Shown here: positions 45,027 through 52,996 of the stretch, one piece after another
How positions within the stretch are numbered: the first letter of the stretch is position 1
Layout of the letters: the number at the start of each line of letters is the position of its first letter
From: Campylobacterales bacterium
Lineage (GTDB): Bacteria; Campylobacterota; Campylobacteria; Campylobacterales; Sulfurimonadaceae
Reading direction: 5' to 3'
Length of the DNA stretch: 64,000 bases
NCBI GenBank assembly: GCA_016938175.1
Contig: JAFGVE010000022.1
Coordinates: forward strand, 1-64,000
Notes under the pieces: model-generated
The model's database searches: none
Told to the model about the DNA's origin: nothing
Seen by the model: only the letters and a program-made list of their open reading frames with translations
Position numbers and translations under genes: made by a program

Positions 45027-45058
45027 CTGCTCTAGCTAGCTAGGGCAGACATTTTTTT
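45027..45058 (+). terminator. Strong intrinsic terminator after the porin
   Basis: CTGCTCTAG pairs with CTAGGGCAG (one G-T wobble) around a CTAG loop, followed at 45052-45058 by seven T residues. The clearest intrinsic terminator in the window. Confidence 0.85.
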
Positions 45059-45060
45059 AT

Positions 45061-45145
45061 TCCTCTTGTACCGGAAGAGGGATTTGCCCATCATATATTC
45101 TCCCAATACTTCATACAAAGTGCACTCTTTGTGTGAATGGGCAAA
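45061..45145 (+). ncRNA. Structured segment, candidate small RNA or leader
   Basis: Hairpin 1: TCCTCTT (45061-45067) with AAGAGGG (45075-45081). Then TTTGCCCA (45083-45090) pairs with TGGGCAAA (45138-45145), enclosing an 11-bp stem TTCATACAAAG (45110-45120) / CTTTGTGTGAA (45127-45137) with a 6-nt loop; the two stems abut on the 3' side while 19 unpaired bases (45091-45109) sit on the 5' side. No open frame explains it. No match to a known RNA family was recognised, and strand is not certain. Confidence 0.3.
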
Positions 45146-45176
45146 CAATCATCAACATCTACGATATAAATTTTGC

Positions 45177-45182
45177 TATCAT
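45177..45182 (+). promoter_or_regulatory. -10-like box (TATCAT) 6 nt before a start codon
   Basis: GCTATCAT, then TCTTAC, then ATG at 45189; no Shine-Dalgarno, so a leaderless transcript is possible. Confidence 0.4.
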
Positions 45183-45188
45183 TCTTAC

Positions 45189-45383
45189 ATGAAAATACAG
45201 ACACAATACAGCTATGAAAAAACATGGACTACAACAAATGAAAAAGATCTTCTTCGTATTATAGAAGAAGAGATAGGTGATGCTGACCCTGCGGGAACAC
45301 TCATTTATGTTAAAGAGGCCATTAAGGGTGGTAAAGTTATTTCAGTAGGCGGATGTAAATTTAGAAAGGAGCCAACGCAATGA
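45189..45383 (+). CDS. Small protein of unknown function (64 aa)
   Basis: A 64-residue protein from ATG 45189 (MKIQTQYSY). The open frame extends upstream to 45066, but that part overlaps the structured segment and looks non-coding. Mixed polar sequence with an acidic helix (DLLRIIEEEIGDADPAG) and a C-terminal strand-like VISVGGCKFRKEP with one Cys. No known domain. Its stop overlaps the MscS gene start (ATGA), indicating translational coupling and a shared operon. Confidence 0.6.
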   Translation: MKIQTQYSYEKTWTTTNEKDLLRIIEEEIGDADPAGTLIYVKEAIKGGKVISVGGCKFRKEPTQ

Positions 45384-46210
45384 ATGATGAGCTACAAGAG
45401 GTAGGAAAGTACTACAATATGGTCGTAGAGTTTTTTATAAACTACTCTATGCAGATAGTTGGTGCAATTATTATTTTGGTATTTGGCATTATAGTTTCAA
45501 AGCAGTTACAAAAAGCTGTTTTACGGATTTTACTAAAACACAATTTCGATGAAACATTGAGTCAATTTGTAGCAAATTTTATACGCTTTATAGTTATAGC
45601 AATGGTTGTAATTTTAGCCTTAGGTAAAATTGGCATTTCGGTTGCACCTTTTATTGCTGCAGTAGGTGCACTTTCACTAACTGCAGGTTTAGCTCTACAA
45701 GGGAGTGTGTCAAATTTTGCCGCTGGTATTGTACTCATCGCTACAAAACCATTTAAGATAGGTGATACAATAACTGTACACGATGTGTATGGAGAAGTAC
45801 AAGAGATAAAATTAGCTTACACAGTGTTAGTTAATGAGGATAAAGAGCAAATTACTATTCCAAACAAATATATGATAGGCGACGTTTTAGTCAATTCATT
45901 TGAGTATAGAGTTGTCGAAGGAAGTATAGGAATATCATATGATAGCAATATAGACAAAGCACTAGATGGAATTAAAGAGGTTTTAGCTTCTCATCAAGAG
46001 CTTAATAAAGAAAATGAACCAATAGTAGGGATAGAAAAGTTCAATGATTCATCTATAGATATAGCGTATAGGTATTGGGCACCAACAAAAAGTTTTTTTA
46101 AAACTCAGTATGCTGTTAATGCTCAAGTATTTCACAAGTTTCAAAATGAAAATATTGTGATACCATTCCCGCAAAGAGAAATAAAAATAGTAGGAGAAAA
46201 AGATGTTTAA
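45380..46210 (+). CDS. MscS-family mechanosensitive ion channel
   Basis: Small-conductance mechanosensitive channel of 276 residues, close to E. coli MscS length. Three membrane helices (~18-40, 62-83, 90-118). The pore helix contains AVGALSLTAGLALQGSVSNFAAGI, with the Ala/Gly packing pattern of MscS TM3. The beta domain follows (GDTITVHDVYGEVQEI, TIPNKYM) and then the C-terminal alpha/beta domain. Opens on membrane tension to release solutes on hypo-osmotic shock. Coupled to the small gene upstream (ATGA) and to DoxX downstream (8-base overlap). Confidence 0.93.
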   Translation: MNDELQEVGKYYNMVVEFFINYSMQIVGAIIILVFGIIVSKQLQKAVLRILLKHNFDETLSQFVANFIRFIVIAMVVILALGKIGISVAPFIAAVGALSLTAGLALQGSVSNFAAGIVLIATKPFKIGDTITVHDVYGEVQEIKLAYTVLVNEDKEQITIPNKYMIGDVLVNSFEYRVVEGSIGISYDSNIDKALDGIKEVLASHQELNKENEPIVGIEKFNDSSIDIAYRYWAPTKSFFKTQYAVNAQVFHKFQNENIVIPFPQREIKIVGEKDV

Positions 46211-46589
46211 TCACCCTGATATTGCAAAATTGGTTTTGCGTTTAAGTGTAGGAATTTTAATGATGTTCCATGGTATTCATAAGGTAATACATGGAATAAC
46301 TGGTATAAAGTCAATGACAAGCAGTGCTGGACTGCCTGAGTTTTTTGCCTATGGAGTATTTGTCGGTGAATTGATTGCACCTATTTTTATTATATTAGGA
46401 CTTTATGCACGCGTGGCAGCGGCTGTTTTAGGATTTAACATGCTAGTTGCAATTGGACTTGCTTATGGTTTTAGTTTTTCGCTTACAAAACATGGTGGAC
46501 TTGCTATGGAACTGCCATTAATGTTTTTAATAATGTCTGTTTTAATTATTTTACTAGGAAGTGGAAAGTATGCAGTAAACTCCAAATAG
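46203..46589 (+). CDS. DoxX family membrane protein
   Basis: Membrane protein of 128 residues with four hydrophobic helices, of the DoxX/DoxD-like family. LVLRLSVGILMMFHGIHKV at the N-terminus and FVGELIAPIFIILGLYAR in the middle are typical. In other organisms DoxX-type proteins are linked to thiosulfate/quinone redox or oxidative stress complexes; its role here is unknown. Overlaps the mscS end by eight bases. Confidence 0.85.
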   Translation: MFNHPDIAKLVLRLSVGILMMFHGIHKVIHGITGIKSMTSSAGLPEFFAYGVFVGELIAPIFIILGLYARVAAAVLGFNMLVAIGLAYGFSFSLTKHGGLAMELPLMFLIMSVLIILLGSGKYAVNSK

Positions 46590-46604
46590 AAGAGTTTACA
46601 AGCA

Positions 46605-47162
46605 TTAAGGGTGTCTCACTTTAATAGTAGAGTTAAGACTCCAACCAATGATAATCATAAGTACTATGACAGCAATTCCTGGAAGTGGTGTATATGTGTT
46701 TATTAAAAAAACAAGCCAGAGTAAAATTGCTCCTAATGGGGTAGGTACACCCGTAAAATAGTTAGCAACAGAACCTGCATCCGCATTGAGATTAAAGTGT
46801 ATAAGTCTTCTAAGCCCAGAAATAACGTAATATATACTGACAATAGCCGCTATACCCATCCAAAAGCCACTTAATTGTGTAGCATAAATAGCTTGAAAAA
46901 CGAAAAACACGGGCACAAGTACAAAAGTTAAAAAGTCTGCAAAACTATCAAGTTGAATGCCAAACTCATTTGAGAGTTTATATTTACGAGCTATTTTTCC
47001 ATCAAAAATGTCAAATGCTCCTCCAATCCATGCAAATATGCTTGCCGCAAAAAAATTATTTTGTGCAATAAAATAGACTGCAAGTAGTCCTGCTGTAATA
47101 TTTACAAATGTAAAAAGATTCGCAAGATTAAAGTGCGATGATGGCGTCCAGAGAAATTTCAT
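46605..47162 (-). CDS. pssA: CDP-diacylglycerol-serine O-phosphatidyltransferase-like enzyme
   Basis: Integral membrane CDP-alcohol phosphatidyltransferase of 185 residues, probably making phosphatidylserine, the precursor of phosphatidylethanolamine. The catalytic signature D-G-x2-A-R-x8-G-x3-D-x3-D is complete (DGKIARKYK...GIQLDSFAD, ~residues 49-71). About six hydrophobic helices. The N-terminal LANLFTFVNITAGLLAVYF is typical of PssA. Serine specificity is inferred from resemblance. Converges on doxX; promoter at 47193-47198 (minus). Confidence 0.85.
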   Translation of the reverse strand: MKFLWTPSSHFNLANLFTFVNITAGLLAVYFIAQNNFFAASIFAWIGGAFDIFDGKIARKYKLSNEFGIQLDSFADFLTFVLVPVFFVFQAIYATQLSGFWMGIAAIVSIYYVISGLRRLIHFNLNADAGSVANYFTGVPTPLGAILLWLVFLINTYTPLPGIAVIVLMIIIGWSLNSTIKVRHP

Positions 47163-47192
47163 TCTTTACCTTTTTTTAGTTATTAGAATGAA

Positions 47193-47198
47193 ATTATA
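47193..47198 (-). promoter_or_regulatory. -10 box (TATAAT) for pssA
   Basis: AGGTATAAT on the minus strand, 30 nt before the ATG at 47162; leader has an AAAAAAAGG ribosome site. Confidence 0.5.
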
Positions 47199-47226
47199 CC
47201 TTTATTTAAAAAAATAAAAATTATTA

Positions 47227-47232
47227 TACAAT
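47227..47232 (+). promoter_or_regulatory. -10-like box (TACAAT) before the metal efflux operon
   Basis: TTATTATACAAT, seven nt before the ATG at 47240; transcription would start at about the start codon. Confidence 0.4.
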
Positions 47233-47239
47233 GACGATT

Positions 47240-47560
47240 ATGAAGAAACTAAAAAATCTAATACTCCTATTTTTACTCTTCTCATTTGGCTTTTTAGTCA
47301 TGCACGACTTTGCTATACCAGAGTCTGATTTCAACATTGAGAAAAGTCTCAAGATCGTAGAGAGTGGCGAAAAAAGCTCTATGCTAAAAGTAGAAAAGGT
47401 TTCTGATAACATACATAAAACTATTCATACACTTGTAGCTGTAAGAAATGAACGCTTAGTTTATATCGCAGCTCCCCTTGTGCAACAAAAATCTTCAAGT
47501 ACTCGACAGTGCTGTAGTTCTAATAACCACCATGTTTTAGAACGTCCTCCTTTAAGCTAA
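47240..47560 (+). CDS. Small exported protein opening the metal efflux operon (CzcI-like position)
   Basis: 106 residues from ATG 47240; an in-frame ATG at 47231 lies within the likely -10 box. Signal or anchor helix at the N-terminus (LKNLILLFLLFSFGFLVM), a short soluble domain, and a C-terminal stretch with RQCCSSNNHHVLERPPLS: two adjacent Cys and two His that could bind a metal. It precedes the TolC-type gene by 49 bases. Small periplasmic proteins in this position (CzcI/CnrX-like) tune metal efflux in other bacteria; similarity here is by layout only. Confidence 0.6.
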   Translation: MKKLKNLILLFLLFSFGFLVMHDFAIPESDFNIEKSLKIVESGEKSSMLKVEKVSDNIHKTIHTLVAVRNERLVYIAAPLVQQKSSSTRQCCSSNNHHVLERPPLS

Positions 47561-47609
47561 CCAATTCCCCTTAACACATATAAAATAGATAACAACAAAA
47601 AGGTTAGCA

Positions 47610-48806
47610 ATGAAATATATATTATTGGTAATGTTTGTACTCTTTGATACTCTGTGTGCACAGACACTCGAAGAGATATTGGCTTTACATAAAGAGAGCT
47701 CTTTTGTAAAGAGCATAAATTTTTACAAAGACTCGCAAGTGGCAAAGAACTCTTTAACAGATAGTTTCGAAGCTCCACGAGTAGGTTTAAAAACTGCATA
47801 CGCTCAGGAGAGTGCTGAAGATGGTTTTGAGTACGCTGTTGGATTTTCCCAAACAGTGACAAGCCCTTTTAGCAGTGAATCAAAAAAGGCACTTAAAAAT
47901 AGTCTTAACTTAGCTCTTACACAAGAGACAAAACATGAACTGCACATTGTGGAACTAGAGATTACCTCTAAATATTATGGAGCATGTAGTAGTAAAGCAC
48001 TTTATGAAGTAGCACAAAAGCTACAAAAAGAGCAAAAACAGGTTTTACAAGCACTTTTACAAGCATATAAAGTTGGAGAAATATCTAAAAAACAGCTACT
48101 TTTTCATAAGTTTGATGCAGTAAAACTAGAACAAAATATTTTAGAGTTTCAACGAATTTATCAAGAAGAGTTCTCTGACTTGGTTCGTAGTATAGGAGCT
48201 GGAGAATTAAAGAGTCTTGACTGTAATGACTTAAATCCTCCGCAAGAGAAGATAGTTTTAAAAGATGTACTTGAGCATGGAGAGGTAAAACGAGTTGAGT
48301 ATGAAAAGAGTGCGGCTTTAGCAGCAACAAATATTTATGACACAAGTGTTTCGGATTTAGGATACGAACTTTTATATGAGCATGAGCTTCAGACAGAACG
48401 TTATAGTTTCATGTTGAGTATTCCTCTTGGAGGATTAAGTGAGCAAAAAGAGCTCTTACGTAAGGAAGCAATGAATCGGAGCAGTGCGTATACACATGAG
48501 CGAGATGCTTTAATCTATAGTCTGAAGCAAGAGAGCGGACGTGCACAGGAGCTGCTTATATCGCTATATAAAGAGTACGCATTATTAGAAAATGATCTAC
48601 TTCCTATGAGTGAAGAGTTGTTAGAGTTGGCTAAGTACGCTTATGATGAGGGTGAGGGAAGTCTAATGGAGTATTTGGATGCTAGTCGCTCTTTTAAAGA
48701 GACAACTATTGAGAGTTTAGAGATTAAAAAGCGTTACTACAAAGAGTTGTTTGAACTCTATAAAGTTGCAGATATGGAATATGGAGAAAAAATATGTATA
48801 GAGTAG
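47610..48806 (+). CDS. TolC-family outer membrane channel of metal efflux system (CzcC-like)
   Basis: Outer-membrane exit duct of an RND efflux pump, 398 residues. Signal peptide MKYILLVMFVLFDTLCAQ; two outer membrane efflux (TolC) repeats with long amphipathic helices (~35-195 and ~215-390). The C-terminal LLELAKYAYDEGEGSLMEYLDASRSFKE segment is characteristic of CzcC-type components. Its last 13 bases overlap the membrane fusion protein gene. Together with the next two genes it forms a complete CBA efflux unit. Confidence 0.88.
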   Translation: MKYILLVMFVLFDTLCAQTLEEILALHKESSFVKSINFYKDSQVAKNSLTDSFEAPRVGLKTAYAQESAEDGFEYAVGFSQTVTSPFSSESKKALKNSLNLALTQETKHELHIVELEITSKYYGACSSKALYEVAQKLQKEQKQVLQALLQAYKVGEISKKQLLFHKFDAVKLEQNILEFQRIYQEEFSDLVRSIGAGELKSLDCNDLNPPQEKIVLKDVLEHGEVKRVEYEKSAALAATNIYDTSVSDLGYELLYEHELQTERYSFMLSIPLGGLSEQKELLRKEAMNRSSAYTHERDALIYSLKQESGRAQELLISLYKEYALLENDLLPMSEELLELAKYAYDEGEGSLMEYLDASRSFKETTIESLEIKKRYYKELFELYKVADMEYGEKICIE

Positions 48807-49855
48807 TAGTTTTTTGTCTGTTTGCAGTCGTATTGCAAGCAGCAACAATAAAAATGTCTCAAGAGCAAAAAGATAGTTTAGGAATAAAAATTCAAGAGGC
48901 TGTAGAGATATCGAAAATCGCTCTAAGTTCTTATAATGGACAAGTTACTCAAAGTCAAAAGGATACTTTAGAGATTAGTTTTGCACATGATGTTATTGTA
49001 GAGGAAATTTATATAGAGAAGTTGAGTAAAGTCAAAAAAGGAGAGAAGCTTTTACGTATTAGTAGTCCTTTGCTGATCGCTTTACAAAATGAGTATATCC
49101 AAGCATATCTTGAGGTGCAAAATAGTGTAAAAACTTATGAGAGAGATAAGCTGTTGTATGAAAATGGTGTTATAGCAAATAAAAGATTGCTTACAACAAA
49201 AAGAGAGTATGAGTCACTCCTTGCAAAACAGTTTTCTTTAGAAAAAGAGCTTGTCGTACGTGGCTTATCTCAAAAACAAATTGCAGGGATTTTAGAAAGT
49301 AGAAGTGTTATCGCTTCACAAAATATATATGCTGGACAAGATGGGTATATTTATGGATTATATGTTAGTGTAGGTTCTCATGTTGATGCAGGGGTGTCTT
49401 TATTAAAAATGTATGTCAACGGAAAACAGTATATAGATATTAACGTACCATTGAGAGTAGCAACGACACTTTCTTTGGAAGATAGTTGTATTTTTGAGGA
49501 TTATAAAGCAAAGATAGTTGCTATCTCAAACGTAGTAGATGTAGATTCACAAACCCTTTTAGTACGTGCTGAAATACTTAATCCTGATGGAGTCCTTATT
49601 AATGGTATATATGAAGTAATACTTTTAAAGAGTGTACAAAGTGCTGTAAAAGTGAAAAAATCTGCACTTGTATTTGTTGGAGAACAAGCTTATGTTTTTA
49701 AAGAGACAACTAGTGGGTTTGAGGTTATAGCAGTGAAGATAGTTCAAGAGGGTCCAGTTTGTTATGTGATAGAGTCAACTTTACACTCTGGTGATAAACT
49801 AGCTGCGAGTGCAACAGCGGCACTTTTAGGTGCTATGGAGGAAGAAGATGAGTGA
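48794..49855 (+). CDS. Membrane fusion protein of metal efflux RND system (CzcB-like)
   Basis: Periplasmic adaptor linking inner-membrane pump to outer-membrane channel; 353 residues. Signal peptide (MYRVVVFCLFAVVLQA), then a beta-barrel/lipoyl arrangement: first lipoyl half IYIEKLSKVKKGEKLLRISSP, a helical hairpin ~95-160, second half QDGYIYGLYVSVGSHVDAGVSL. No His-rich N-terminal metal-binding extension like that of some CzcB proteins. Overlaps both neighbours, so translation of the operon is tightly coupled. Confidence 0.88.
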   Translation: MYRVVVFCLFAVVLQAATIKMSQEQKDSLGIKIQEAVEISKIALSSYNGQVTQSQKDTLEISFAHDVIVEEIYIEKLSKVKKGEKLLRISSPLLIALQNEYIQAYLEVQNSVKTYERDKLLYENGVIANKRLLTTKREYESLLAKQFSLEKELVVRGLSQKQIAGILESRSVIASQNIYAGQDGYIYGLYVSVGSHVDAGVSLLKMYVNGKQYIDINVPLRVATTLSLEDSCIFEDYKAKIVAISNVVDVDSQTLLVRAEILNPDGVLINGIYEVILLKSVQSAVKVKKSALVFVGEQAYVFKETTSGFEVIAVKIVQEGPVCYVIESTLHSGDKLAASATAALLGAMEEEDE

Positions 49856-52800
49856 AAAACTTGTTGCTTTTGCACTCAATCAGCGTTTTTTAATTCTTCT
49901 TCTAAGTGCTGCAATACTTTTTTTTGGCACATCAGCGATGCTCAAACTTCCTGTTGACGCTTATCCGGATGTGGCTCCGACACAGGTAAAGTTGATTTTA
50001 AAAGCTTCTGGAATGACTCCTGAAGAGGTTGAGTCTCGTGTAACAACACCAATAGAACAGAATTTACAGAGTATTCCAGATCAAGAAGTTGTACGCTCTC
50101 TTTCAAAATATGGTTTGTGTGATATTACCATAGATTTTAAAGACGGAGTTGATATATATTGGGCAAGACAACAGGTTGCACAACGACTGAGTGAAGTTAT
50201 GGATTTACTTCCTTCAAATGTCAGTGGTGGACTTGCACCTATTACAACGCCACTTGGTGAAGTACTTATGTTTACCATTGAATCAGATAGCCTTGATTTA
50301 ATGCAAAAAAGAACACTATTGGACTGGGTTATAGCAAAAAGAGTTGCAGGAATAGATGGTGTTGCAGGTGTTAATGCTCTAGGTGGCTATGTCAAAACTT
50401 ATGAGATAGTTCCTGACTCTGTTAAGATGCAAAGATTTAATATAACACTTAAAGATATGCAAGAGGCTTTAGAAAAAAATAATCAAAATGAGGGTATCGG
50501 ACGTCTTTCACTTGGAGAGCAGTCTTTATATATTCGTTCCGAAGGAAGATTAAAAAATCTTAATGATATACGTAAGTTAATCGTCAAAAGTGTAAATAAT
50601 AGGGACATACGGATAGAAGATATTTCCACTGTTTCTATAGGTTCTCTCACAAGAGCAGGTTTTGTGACTAAAGATGGTAAAAATGAGGCTGTTCAAGGAC
50701 TTATACTCTCTAGAAAAGGTGTCGATACTTCTGCTGTACTTACTCGAGTCAAAGCAGAATTAAAAAAGATTGAAGCAGATTTACCAAAGGGAACGAGCAT
50801 TAATATTTTTTACGACCGTTCAGATTTAGTTTCAAAAGCCATAAATACTGTCTCTAAAGCACTTATAGAAGCGCTTATTCTTATAGTCATTGTTCTATTT
50901 TTGTTTTTAGGAAACTTTGCTTCAGCATTTAGTGTGGCTATTATCCTCCCTTTTGCAGGTATGATGACTTTTATAGCCATGGATTACTTTGGTATTTCTG
51001 CTAACCTTATGAGTTTGGGTGGTCTTGCCATTGCCATAGGGATGCTTGTCGATGCTGGTGTTGTTATGGTTGAAAACGTCTCTGAACATTTAAGCAGTAG
51101 TGAGCATAAAAATGAATCTAAAATAACTTTGGTTTTACGTTCAGCACAAGAAGTTGCCTCACCGATATTTACTGGTATTTTAATTATTATTATTGTTTTT
51201 TTGCCCCTTTTAACGCTTGAGGGACTAGAAGGAAAACTTTTTGTTCCTGTGGCGTTGAGTATAGTTTTTGCCTTAAGTGCTTCACTTATCTTAGCTCTTA
51301 CGTTTATTCCTGTCGTAAGTTTTTATGTTTTAAAGCAGGCTCCAATGAAACAAGTGGCACTCATGGCTTTTTTGGAGCGAAACTATTCTAGAGTTTTAGC
51401 TTTTGCTCTGAAACATCAAAAGAGTTTTTTTGTCGGTGCAGGAGTTTTATGGGTTGCTGCATTTCTTGCATATTTAGAGGTTGGAAAAACTTTTATGCCT
51501 GAACTTGATGAGGGAAATGTGATTATAGGGGTTGAGAAAAATCCATCTATATCTTTGCAAGCGAGTCTGGATATAGATTTAAAGATTCAGCAAGCTCTAT
51601 TAAAAGAGGTACCGGAAATCATATCTATAGTAGCTAGAGGTGGTTCTGACGAGATAGGACTTGACCCTATGGGGCTTAATGATACGGATACATTTTTGGT
51701 ACTTAAACCAAAAGAGGAGTGGAGGGTTCCATCTAAGGAGTGGCTTTTAGATGAGTTTCGCCGTGTTCTAGATGGTTTTGTAGGCATTGAGTACAGCTTT
51801 ACACAACCTATAGCTATGCGTGTTTCAGAGATGATTAGCGGCTCACGAGGAGATATAGTAGTAAATATCTATGGTGAAGATGCAGCAAAACTTGAAAGTA
51901 TCGCTAAAGATGTTGCAAGAGTTATAGAAAAGATAAAGGGCAGTAGTGATGTTTATAAGAAAGCGAATGAAGGAGTGGCATACTGGGAACTTCACTTTAA
52001 AGATTCAGCTATGGCACGTTATGGTATTGATAGGGATGAACTTTCACTCTATCTGCAGACATACGTTAATGGAGTGGGAGTTGGAATTATTCAAGAGGAA
52101 CTACGACGTATACCCCTTATGATAAAAGGAGAAAAAGAGTTTCAAGAGAGTATGACATATAATAAAAATCTTCTATATGTTTTAGATAATGGAGGTGTTA
52201 TTCCTATTAGTGAACTTGTCTCTTTTGAGATGGTCTTAGGTCCTGTTGGTATAGATCATGAAAATACTATGCGTAAAAGTCTTGTTCAGACAAATGTGGT
52301 AGGTAGAGACCTGGTAGGTTTTGTCGATGAGTTAAGTCAGCGAGTTGCAACAGAGATTTCACTTCCTTCAGGTTATTATATAGAGTATGGTGGAGAGTAT
52401 AAAAATCAACAACGTGCTGCCAAACGTCTCTCTTTTGTAGTACCTTTAAGTATAGGACTGGTATTTATTCTCTTGGTAATGACCTTTAACTCTTCTTTGC
52501 AAGCATTTTTAGTACTTTTAAATATCCCTTTTGCATTGATTGGAGGTGTTTTTGGACTTTACTTTACGGGTGAGTATATGAGTGTTCCTGCTAGTGTTGG
52601 ATTTATTGCTTTGATGGGTATTGCTGTTTTAAATGGTGTTGTAATGATAAACTATTTTAACTACTTAAGAGCAACGGCAAAAGATTCGCTTGAAATAGTA
52701 AAACTAGGAGCAATTAGACGTTTAAGACCTGTTTTAATGACTGCATCTATTGCAGCACTTGGACTTATTCCCATGCTTTTTGCAACTGGGCCTGGTTCTG

Positions 52801-52913
52801 AAATACAAAAGCCTTTGGCAATAGTGATTATAAACGGTTTGGTATCATCCACATTTTTGACACTTATTCTTTTACCGTTGCTATACTATAACTTTGTCTT
52901 AAAAAAAGGATAA
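49848..52913 (+). CDS. Heavy-metal RND efflux pump (CzcA/CusA family)
   Basis: Proton-driven inner-membrane pump of 1021 residues from ATG 49848 (MSEKLVAFAL), which follows GGAAGAAG; an upstream in-frame ATG at 49830 is inside the adaptor gene. Twelve membrane helices and two large periplasmic loops are evident. LPVDAYPDVAPTQVK, TTPIEQNLQ and the DPMGLNDTD loop are those of the heavy-metal (HME) branch. In the proton-relay helix the sequence is AIAIGMLVDAGVVMVEN: the first Asp of CzcA-type DFG is replaced and the pattern is CusA-like, which suggests monovalent Cu/Ag, but the porter-loop motif looks CzcA-like. Metal not decided. Confidence 0.92.
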   Translation: MSEKLVAFALNQRFLILLLSAAILFFGTSAMLKLPVDAYPDVAPTQVKLILKASGMTPEEVESRVTTPIEQNLQSIPDQEVVRSLSKYGLCDITIDFKDGVDIYWARQQVAQRLSEVMDLLPSNVSGGLAPITTPLGEVLMFTIESDSLDLMQKRTLLDWVIAKRVAGIDGVAGVNALGGYVKTYEIVPDSVKMQRFNITLKDMQEALEKNNQNEGIGRLSLGEQSLYIRSEGRLKNLNDIRKLIVKSVNNRDIRIEDISTVSIGSLTRAGFVTKDGKNEAVQGLILSRKGVDTSAVLTRVKAELKKIEADLPKGTSINIFYDRSDLVSKAINTVSKALIEALILIVIVLFLFLGNFASAFSVAIILPFAGMMTFIAMDYFGISANLMSLGGLAIAIGMLVDAGVVMVENVSEHLSSSEHKNESKITLVLRSAQEVASPIFTGILIIIIVFLPLLTLEGLEGKLFVPVALSIVFALSASLILALTFIPVVSFYVLKQAPMKQVALMAFLERNYSRVLAFALKHQKSFFVGAGVLWVAAFLAYLEVGKTFMPELDEGNVIIGVEKNPSISLQASLDIDLKIQQALLKEVPEIISIVARGGSDEIGLDPMGLNDTDTFLVLKPKEEWRVPSKEWLLDEFRRVLDGFVGIEYSFTQPIAMRVSEMISGSRGDIVVNIYGEDAAKLESIAKDVARVIEKIKGSSDVYKKANEGVAYWELHFKDSAMARYGIDRDELSLYLQTYVNGVGVGIIQEELRRIPLMIKGEKEFQESMTYNKNLLYVLDNGGVIPISELVSFEMVLGPVGIDHENTMRKSLVQTNVVGRDLVGFVDELSQRVATEISLPSGYYIEYGGEYKNQQRAAKRLSFVVPLSIGLVFILLVMTFNSSLQAFLVLLNIPFALIGGVFGLYFTGEYMSVPASVGFIALMGIAVLNGVVMINYFNYLRATAKDSLEIVKLGAIRRLRPVLMTASIAALGLIPMLFATGPGSEIQKPLAIVIINGLVSSTFLTLILLPLLYYNFVLKKG

Positions 52914-52951
52914 TGATAACTTCTCTCATAATTGTTAAGTAAGATGTAAGT

Positions 52952-52966
52952 TGATAATTACTATCA
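52952..52966 (+). promoter_or_regulatory. Fur box upstream of the porin-feoAB operon
   Basis: TGATAAT-T-ACTATCA matches the 7-1-7 Fur repeat (TGATAAT-N-ATTATCA) at 14 of 15 positions. It lies 31 nt before the ATG of the iron-operon porin, where repression by iron-loaded Fur would block the promoter. Confidence 0.7.
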
Positions 52967-52996
52967 TTTCCAACTTTAATTAGGGAGATGGCAATT

